The notes under the pieces are model-generated. The model was not told the origin of the DNA. It saw nothing but the letters and a program-made list of their open reading frames with translations, and ran no database searches. From contig NZ_LT907782.1 in NCBI RefSeq assembly GCF_900206265.1, forward strand, positions 3,000,189 through 3,064,188: a DNA stretch of 64,000 nt. Reading direction: 5' to 3'. The DNA is from Nitrosomonas ureae. Its GTDB lineage: Bacteria > Pseudomonadota > Gammaproteobacteria > Burkholderiales > Nitrosomonadaceae. The stretch's first letter is position 1. Every line of letters starts with the position of its first letter. This document shows, in pieces, positions 58,145 to 64,000 of this stretch. The position numbers and the translations under genes are program-made.

Positions 58145-59149
58145 ATGGAACGTATACAACAGCTTGAACATTGGATAAGGGTACAATTTCCCGGAAAATT
58201 ATTCACGCTGGAGCCTGCTTCTGCGGATGCCAGCTTCCGGCGTTATTTCCGGGTTGGTTTCGATGATCAGACATTGATTGTGATGGATGCGCCGCCTCAA
58301 TATGAAAATTGCATACCCTTCTTGCACGTGGCAGAAATTCTGGCGGCGACCGGCGTGCATGTGCCCAAAATTCTGGGGCAGAATCCGGAGCTTGGCTTTT
58401 TGTTGCTATCCGACCTGGGTCACACAACTTTCTTGCACGCGCTCAAACAAACGCCTGAACTGGCTAATCAACTTTATCGCGATGCAACGGATGCGCTGGT
58501 GCATATGCAAATGTCGCAGCGGATCGAGGGCTTGCCACTTTATGGTCAAGCGTTATTGCAGCAAGAACTTGATTTGTTTCCTGATTGGTACGTTGCAAAG
58601 CATTTGCAACTGAAGCTCTCAGAAAAACAGCAAACGGTTTTGCGCAATGCTTTTGCGCATATCGTGCAGAATAATCTGGCACAAGCCAAGGTGCTGGTGC
58701 ATCGGGATTATCATTCACGCAATCTGATGGTGTCCACGCCGAATCCGGGCATTCTTGATTTTCAGGATGCAGTATATGGGCCGATTACGTATGACCTGGT
58801 GTCCTTATTCAAAGATGCCTATATCCGATGGGACGAAGACCGCATTCTGGATTGGACCATTCGCTATTGGGAAAAAGCACGCCAGGCCGGATTACCGGTG
58901 GCTGCTGATTTTTCGGATTTTTATCGGGATTTTGAATGGATGGGCGTGCAACGTCACTTAAAAGTATTAGGGATTTTTGCCCGTCTTAACTATCGCGATG
59001 GCAAGGCGGCATATCTGAACGATATGCCTCTAGTGATGGAATATCTGCGCGCAACGTGTGAGCGTTACCGGGAGCTTCGTGCGTTGCTGAGCTTATTGGA
59101 TGAATTGCACCCAGCTAAATCAGGTCAGAAGGTTGGTTACACCTTTTAG
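58145..59149 (+). CDS. amgK: N-acetylmuramate/N-acetylglucosamine kinase AmgK
   Basis: AmgK phosphorylates MurNAc (and GlcNAc) at the anomeric position in a peptidoglycan recycling route that bypasses de novo UDP-MurNAc synthesis. The product has the kinase-fold motifs VLVHRDYHSRNLMV and ILDFQDAVYGPITYDLVSLF. ATG 58145 is chosen; an in-frame TTG at 58133 would add four residues. The next gene is murU, which supports the assignment. Confidence 0.9.
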   Translation: MERIQQLEHWIRVQFPGKLFTLEPASADASFRRYFRVGFDDQTLIVMDAPPQYENCIPFLHVAEILAATGVHVPKILGQNPELGFLLLSDLGHTTFLHALKQTPELANQLYRDATDALVHMQMSQRIEGLPLYGQALLQQELDLFPDWYVAKHLQLKLSEKQQTVLRNAFAHIVQNNLAQAKVLVHRDYHSRNLMVSTPNPGILDFQDAVYGPITYDLVSLFKDAYIRWDEDRILDWTIRYWEKARQAGLPVAADFSDFYRDFEWMGVQRHLKVLGIFARLNYRDGKAAYLNDMPLVMEYLRATCERYRELRALLSLLDELHPAKSGQKVGYTF

Positions 59150-59168
59150 ATACACTCCTTATAGGGCG

Positions 59169-59870
59169 ATGATTCTCGCGGCGGGGCGTGGTGAGCGCAT
59201 GCGCCCGCTGACTGACGATATCCCCAAGCCTTTGCTAAAGGTTGGGGGAATGACATTGATTGAATATCAGTTGAGAAATCTGGCGCAAGCTGGTTTTGCC
59301 AATATCGTCATTAACCATGCGTACCTGGGTGCGCTGATCGAAAATGCCTTGGGCACGGGTGAGCGCTATGGTGTTAATATTCATTATTCGCCGGAACGGA
59401 CGGTGCTGGAAACAGCAGGCGGAATAGCCAATGCTTTGCCGTTGTTGACAGATCAGTCCGGCAATCGACCGTTCCTGGTGGTCAATGCGGATATCTATTG
59501 TGAAATGGATTATGTATCGCTGTTGCCGGTAATGAACGCCATGCAATCAGAAGGGGCGCAGCTGGCGCACTTGGTATTGGTTGATAATCCATCGCATCAT
59601 GCCGCAGGAGATTTTGCGTTGCAGCAGAATCAGATCCTGCTGGCAGGTGACAATCGATTAACGTTTAGTGGCATCGGCGTTTATCAACCGCAATTGTTTG
59701 GCGCAATAGAACCAGGGTTGGCGATAAAACTGGCTCCGTTATTGCGACAAGTTGTAGCAGAAGGCAAAGTAAGCGGTGAATATTTTTCCGGACGATGGAT
59801 CGATGTGGGAACACCGCAGCGATTGGAAGCATTGGATGCGCAACTTAAATCGCAATCGGGGATCAAGTAA
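59169..59870 (+). CDS. murU: N-acetylmuramate-1-phosphate uridylyltransferase MurU
   Basis: MurU makes UDP-MurNAc from MurNAc-1-phosphate. From ATG 59169 the 233-residue product has the nucleotidyltransferase signature MILAAGRGERMRPLTDDIPK, followed by NHAYLGALIENALG and VVNADIYCEMDY. No earlier conventional start lies between the amgK stop and this ATG. amgK-murU adjacency is the known cell-wall-salvage pair; it gives fosfomycin tolerance in some bacteria. Confidence 0.92.
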   Translation: MILAAGRGERMRPLTDDIPKPLLKVGGMTLIEYQLRNLAQAGFANIVINHAYLGALIENALGTGERYGVNIHYSPERTVLETAGGIANALPLLTDQSGNRPFLVVNADIYCEMDYVSLLPVMNAMQSEGAQLAHLVLVDNPSHHAAGDFALQQNQILLAGDNRLTFSGIGVYQPQLFGAIEPGLAIKLAPLLRQVVAEGKVSGEYFSGRWIDVGTPQRLEALDAQLKSQSGIK

Positions 59871-59901
59871 TCAGTGGATGTAATAACTTGAGGCGGCAAC
59901 T

Positions 59902-61209
59902 ATGACATATATTCAACCTTTTATCGCCCGCCGCAAGCTTATGGCTGCTCAAATGCAAGCGGGTGTGGCAATCATTCCAACCGCACCGGAGCGGTTGCGC
60001 AATCGGGATGCGCATTATCCGTACCGGTTTGATAGCTATTTTTATTACTTGACGGGTTTTCGTGAACCGGAGGCAGTGTTGCTGATTGTTACCGCAACTG
60101 ATCATGCACCGGTCCGGCATATTTTGTTTTGCCGTGAAAAAGATGCTGAGCGTGAAATTTGGGATGGTTTTCGCTATGGACCTGAGGCAGCCAGGGAGGT
60201 TTTCGGTTTTGACGAAGCGTATCCGATAACCCGATTGGAAGAATTGCTGCCCCGGTTACTTGCGGATCAGCCGGCGGTTTTTACTGCTTTGGGCTTGGAT
60301 CAGAACTGGGATCAGCGTGTCGTTGGCTGGCTAAACCGGGTGCGTGAATTGGCGCGTACCGGCGTTGCTGCGCCGAACGAGATTCGTGACTATCGTGCAA
60401 TACTGGATGAAATGCGTCTGATTAAAGGTACGGACGAATTGCAAATCATGCAGCGTGCAGCGGATATCTCGGCGCAGGCGCATCAACGTGCAATGCAGAC
60501 TACAATCCCGGGAATGCGTGAGAACGAGATTGAAGCCGAACTGCTTTATACCTTCTGTCGGCATGGCGCACAGGCACCGGCTTATACTTCGATTGTTGCC
60601 GGAGGCGCTAACGCATGCGTATTACATTATGTGCAGAATAATGCCGAGCTCAGATCCGGGGAGTTGTTATTGATTGACGCGGGTTGCGAGCTGGATGGTT
60701 ATGCTGCGGATATTACGCGGACATTCCCTGTCAATGGAAAATTCACTGCTGCCCAAAGAGATGTGTATCAACTCGTGCTGGCTGCGCAGACGGCGGCTAT
60801 ATTGCAGGTGAAACCGGGAAATAGCTGGAACGATCCGCACCAAACTGCACTGGGCGTGTTAGCGCAAGGTTTTATCGATTTGGGATTATGTCGGGGTAGC
60901 GTGGAGGCTGTGCTGGAGTCCGGGGACTATAAGCGTTTTTATATGCATAGGACCGGGCATTGGCTGGGAATGGATGTGCATGATGTCGGAGAATACAAGC
61001 AAAAGGGTGAATGGCGTTTATTGCAGCCCGGTATGGTGCTGACAGTTGAGCCGGGTTGTTATATTCGTCCGGCGGATAATGTTCCGGAACATTTCTGGAA
61101 TATTGGTATCCGCATCGAGGATGATGTGGTGGTTACTCAAACCGACCATGAACTTTTAACCGTGGCAGCGCCCAAAACAATTGCTGCAATCGAGGAGTTG
61201 ATGCAATGA
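59902..61209 (+). CDS. pepP: Xaa-Pro aminopeptidase (PepP)
   Basis: PepP removes N-terminal residues before proline. The 435-residue product has the N-terminal AMP_N domain with RDAHYPYRFDSYFYYLTGF and the M24 metal-binding residues in LIDAGCELDGYAADITRTFP, HRTGHWLGMDVHDVGE, TVEPGCYI and GIRIEDDVV. Its stop overlaps the next start (ATGA). Confidence 0.96.
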   Translation: MTYIQPFIARRKLMAAQMQAGVAIIPTAPERLRNRDAHYPYRFDSYFYYLTGFREPEAVLLIVTATDHAPVRHILFCREKDAEREIWDGFRYGPEAAREVFGFDEAYPITRLEELLPRLLADQPAVFTALGLDQNWDQRVVGWLNRVRELARTGVAAPNEIRDYRAILDEMRLIKGTDELQIMQRAADISAQAHQRAMQTTIPGMRENEIEAELLYTFCRHGAQAPAYTSIVAGGANACVLHYVQNNAELRSGELLLIDAGCELDGYAADITRTFPVNGKFTAAQRDVYQLVLAAQTAAILQVKPGNSWNDPHQTALGVLAQGFIDLGLCRGSVEAVLESGDYKRFYMHRTGHWLGMDVHDVGEYKQKGEWRLLQPGMVLTVEPGCYIRPADNVPEHFWNIGIRIEDDVVVTQTDHELLTVAAPKTIAAIEELMQ

Positions 61210-61571
61210 ATGATGAAGAGAAAAAAATTATTATCAGCCGGATTTCTGAATATCGTCAGAATGAATCGGGAGAATTTCAGCGTACGCCCGTTTCACCTTT
61301 AAATCGCTGGCTTACCTATGCAATGCTGATACCCGTTGTCGTGGTTATGGTGTTCGCCGGTATTTTCTTTTTTGCCGCTTTTCTGGCTTTAGTTGCTTTA
61401 GCAGTCGTGGTCGTCGGTATACGGTTCTGGTGGTTGCGCCGCAAATACGAGAAGGGCATGCAGCATTCCAATGATATGAACCGGCAATCGGCGGTAAACC
61501 CAACTGAAAGCATCGAAGACGCACAAATTATTGAAGAGACCGAAATACACCGGAATGGACAGAAAAAATAA
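61206..61571 (+). CDS. Small membrane protein, function unknown
   Basis: The 121-residue product has a charged N-terminus (to about residue 40), two closely spaced hydrophobic spans (MLIPVVVVMVFAGIFFFAAF and LALVALAVVVVGIRFWW) and an acidic tail. It overlaps pepP by four bases. No family recognised, but coupling with pepP suggests a related job. Confidence 0.75.
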   Translation: MNDEEKKIIISRISEYRQNESGEFQRTPVSPLNRWLTYAMLIPVVVVMVFAGIFFFAAFLALVALAVVVVGIRFWWLRRKYEKGMQHSNDMNRQSAVNPTESIEDAQIIEETEIHRNGQKK

Positions 61572-61655
61572 TCTGTTGAATGCGGATAGTCTGTGTTATT
61601 GCTCGGTAGTACGATCAATTAAATTAATTGGCTAAGATAATTTACTGAAATTCAT

Positions 61656-64000
61656 TCACTTAGATTTGACTGCAATGAGTTTCAGTTGTCTTTCCGCGAC
61701 ACCCGGAAGAAACGGCGTGAGATTTCCATTGACCCAGTTGGCATGTCCGCGACCGTAGTACGGCGAGAGCGGGTGGCCACTTTGACCTCCCGGCATATCA
61801 AAATAGCCATGTTCTTCCTGGCCTGGCGCCACTACGGAGCGTTGTGATGCGCCGAAGTTGGGGGATTGGACACGTGGCATGTTGTGGTCACCGGGTAGCG
61901 GATCACTCGGCATATCGAGCCATCGTGCAACCCAGAGTGGAAGTTTTTGACTGAGTGGATGCCGGATACGTGCTGCATTGACTTCTCCCCAGCTTCTTTC
62001 TGTAATGCCGCCATCTTGTTGCATTTGTTCTGCGCTCTGTTGCGCGCACAGATAGAGCAATTCTTCCCAATTTTTATACAGTGCCGGCAGCAGGTGTTGG
62101 GGTTGCTGTTCGATCAACTGCCACACGATTACTTCTGCTTGGCTCAGTCGGGGTAGTATAAAGGCTGCATCGTACTGCCGCACTTGGGCGGTAAGACCGT
62201 TCAGTACAATCTTTGTTACTTCATGGCGATACGTACGAGCAATCCGGTAGGCGATCGAGTCCGTGGAAGCCTGTCCATCCCAATCAGTTAATGCGTTCTT
62301 CATAGCTGAAACCCACGGCAGCTTATCGTCCGCCGATTCCAGTACAGTGTTCAGTAATTGATACCATCGTGTTAACAAGAGCGCGCGTTGATCTAACTGG
62401 ATAGCTTGCAGGTCTGCTACGGAAAATCGGTCGCGTGCAAATAGGCTGTCGCGAATTTGCGTGGCTCTTGCACCCAAGTCGTAGCCACCATTACCCAGGA
62501 GATCCAACAGATTACCTGAAACGGGCCGTGAATTCGCTGACCATAATCGCTGCGTGGCAGGGTTGTTGATGAGTGGATAGCGTTCAGGTTCCAGCCATCC
62601 GCTCCAACCGGCATCCGCAGTAGTCCAGTCAGCGGGTATGTGGGGATCATAAGCGCCGGACCGGATGGGGATGCGGCCTGCCAGTGTCCAACTGATATTG
62701 CCCTGACGATCACCGGCGATAAAGTTTTGTACCGGGATGCCAAATGTGGGCGCAATTTCTGCGGCTTGTTGCGCCGATTTGACCTGCTCCAGGTCAATCA
62801 ATCTAAGATTGATGGCTTCCGGGCGCAATGCCGTCCAAGCTAACGCTAAGGGGGTTCTATCGTGATCTTGCGCCAGAATAGGGCCCCATTCGGTTTCTGA
62901 GATTTGCAGAATTTCATCTGCGGCATTACGGATAAGGATGGTTTCAGGGTGAATCTTGATCGGCTGCCATCCGGTTGAACCCAGGTACCGCGTTGGATCG
63001 TCGGCATCAATTTTTATCCGTACCCAGTCGGAGAAATCTCCGTGGCTATTGGTGAAGCTCCAGGCGATGTGCCGATTTGAGCCGATTACGACTGAAGGCA
63101 CCCCCGGTAAGCTGATGCCGGTAATATCGTGAAACTGATCCGTAGCTGTTGCATCAGGATAGATAAGGCGGGTTCTGAACCACAGGTTAGGTACGCGCAA
63201 TGTCAAATGCATGTCATTAGCGACGATAGCTGCACCGCCGGTCAGTGCCCCGGCAACTGCAAAACTGTTGCTGCCTGGCGATTGTTCGGTGGCTAATGAA
63301 CTGCCGTCGAATAGTTTCTTGTCTAATGCTTGCAGATTGAGGTGTGCCTCTGACGGAAGTACCGGTAATGCGATGGGTTCATCAATCAACGGCGCATCCC
63401 AATTTCCTGCAGGAGCGTTGAGAAATCGATAAACCGACTCGGGTAGCGCCGCGCGCAGGCTGGATAGTGCCAGTTCACGATAAATATTGGATTCGTTCAG
63501 AGTAAAAAACATTGCAGCAATCACTAAGATGCTGTCTTCATTGCGCCATTCCACAGGTTGAGTTTGTGTCAGTAGGTATGGAAAAGGGCGTGCTGTCAAC
63601 GCTGTAATGCCCTGATTTATTCCATCCCGGTAGGCATCGAGCAATTGTAATTGGGTCTCGGGTAATTGTTGTAAAACTGCGACAGCGCGGGCACGCATCC
63701 GAAATGCACGCGCTTTGCGATCATGCGCGAGCGATGCGGTGCCCAATAATTCGGATAATTCACCTGCAGCCTGCCGGCGCATCAAATCCATTTCAAAGAA
63801 GCGTTCCTGTGCATGTACATAGCCCATGGCCAGCGCGAGATCCAAACGATTTTTGCCTCTGAAGGTTACGCTGCCGAGTGCATCCCGGTCGATGAGTACA
63901 GGTGAGGATAATCCAAAAAGCGGCGCTTCGCCGTCATACTGCGGCAAACTTGCGCGCAGCAGCGAGCCGCTGATAAGAATCAATAAACCTGCGATAAGCA
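61656..64000 (-). CDS. Penicillin acylase family protein (5' end outside the window)
   Basis: N-terminal-nucleophile hydrolases of this family cleave amides such as N-acyl-homoserine lactones or beta-lactam side chains. Visible are GYVHAQERFFEMDLMRRQAA, GELSELLG, the likely autoprocessing site SPG|SNSFAVAG with Ser as nucleophile, and later NPATQRLWSANSRP. The frame is open to the right edge, reading LIAGLLILISG, so an N-terminal signal or anchor continues beyond 64000. The true start is not in the window. Confidence 0.88.
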   Translation of the reverse strand, partial: LIAGLLILISGSLLRASLPQYDGEAPLFGLSSPVLIDRDALGSVTFRGKNRLDLALAMGYVHAQERFFEMDLMRRQAAGELSELLGTASLAHDRKARAFRMRARAVAVLQQLPETQLQLLDAYRDGINQGITALTARPFPYLLTQTQPVEWRNEDSILVIAAMFFTLNESNIYRELALSSLRAALPESVYRFLNAPAGNWDAPLIDEPIALPVLPSEAHLNLQALDKKLFDGSSLATEQSPGSNSFAVAGALTGGAAIVANDMHLTLRVPNLWFRTRLIYPDATATDQFHDITGISLPGVPSVVIGSNRHIAWSFTNSHGDFSDWVRIKIDADDPTRYLGSTGWQPIKIHPETILIRNAADEILQISETEWGPILAQDHDRTPLALAWTALRPEAINLRLIDLEQVKSAQQAAEIAPTFGIPVQNFIAGDRQGNISWTLAGRIPIRSGAYDPHIPADWTTADAGWSGWLEPERYPLINNPATQRLWSANSRPVSGNLLDLLGNGGYDLGARATQIRDSLFARDRFSVADLQAIQLDQRALLLTRWYQLLNTVLESADDKLPWVSAMKNALTDWDGQASTDSIAYRIARTYRHEVTKIVLNGLTAQVRQYDAAFILPRLSQAEVIVWQLIEQQPQHLLPALYKNWEELLYLCAQQSAEQMQQDGGITERSWGEVNAARIRHPLSQKLPLWVARWLDMPSDPLPGDHNMPRVQSPNFGASQRSVVAPGQEEHGYFDMPGGQSGHPLSPYYGRGHANWVNGNLTPFLPGVAERQLKLIAVKSK

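Overview
The window reads as a chromosomal segment of a betaproteobacterium, most likely a Nitrosomonas-type ammonia oxidiser. The grounds are a betaproteobacterial S10-spc-alpha ribosomal cluster followed by birA-coaX-engB-hemB, a mrcA/pilMNOPQ divergent pair, a bioBFHCD operon, an amgK-murU pair, and non-coding IS-derived repeats of the kind common in Nitrosomonadaceae. No ammonia-oxidation gene lies in the window, so the genus is an inference.

Layout. 1-12545: rplD (end only) through rplQ, all on the plus strand, notably AT-rich, with the S10, spc and alpha blocks separated by small gaps at 3576-3743 and 9611-9674. 12615-16189: birA, coaX, engB and hemB; the engB-hemB gap carries a strongly structured region with a minus-strand intrinsic terminator (candidate small RNA). 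16219-23735: mrcA (PBP1A, minus) diverges from pilM-N-O-P-Q, the type IV pilus alignment and secretin operon. 23742-24914: trmL and comF (minus). 25046-29531: a complete biotin operon, bioB-F-H-C-D.

29682-44151 is a looser accessory stretch. It holds a solitary nuclease-fold protein, a DUF3175 protein, a Tat-exported beta carbonic anhydrase, a UGT-like glycosyltransferase, a DJ-1/PfpI protein, an SNase-like protein, DUF4177 and TM2 proteins, an EAL-HDOD signalling protein, a CPBP membrane protease homologue, a secreted CHRD protein, a DCC-family redox protein, a frameshifted secreted protein, an UlaG-like metallo-hydrolase, a 141-bp MITE and a GlxA-type regulator. 44207-45001 is a methyltransferase that seems to start at ATT.

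45171-48334 (minus) is a compact, GC-rich transporter operon: crcB, DUF190, an MFS transporter, an ACR3/BASS-type permease, and a broken GDCCVxC-type metal-associated gene not recorded as an intact ORF. It looks laterally acquired. 48451-53504 (plus) has a frameshifted TauE/SafE-type exporter and two tandem SLC13-type permeases with two and four RCK_C-like regulatory segments. A LysR regulator, a small lipoprotein and a sulfotransferase follow.

56084-64000: comM and ubiK (minus) diverge from amgK-murU-pepP and a small membrane protein (peptidoglycan sugar recycling and peptide turnover). A penicillin-acylase-family hydrolase on the minus strand runs off the right edge. No rRNA, tRNA, CRISPR array, prophage or intact insertion sequence was seen. 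I found no convincing wholly new defence or biosynthetic system. The best leads are the GC-rich transporter operon with its decayed fifth gene, the structured RNA before hemB, and the ATT-start methyltransferase.
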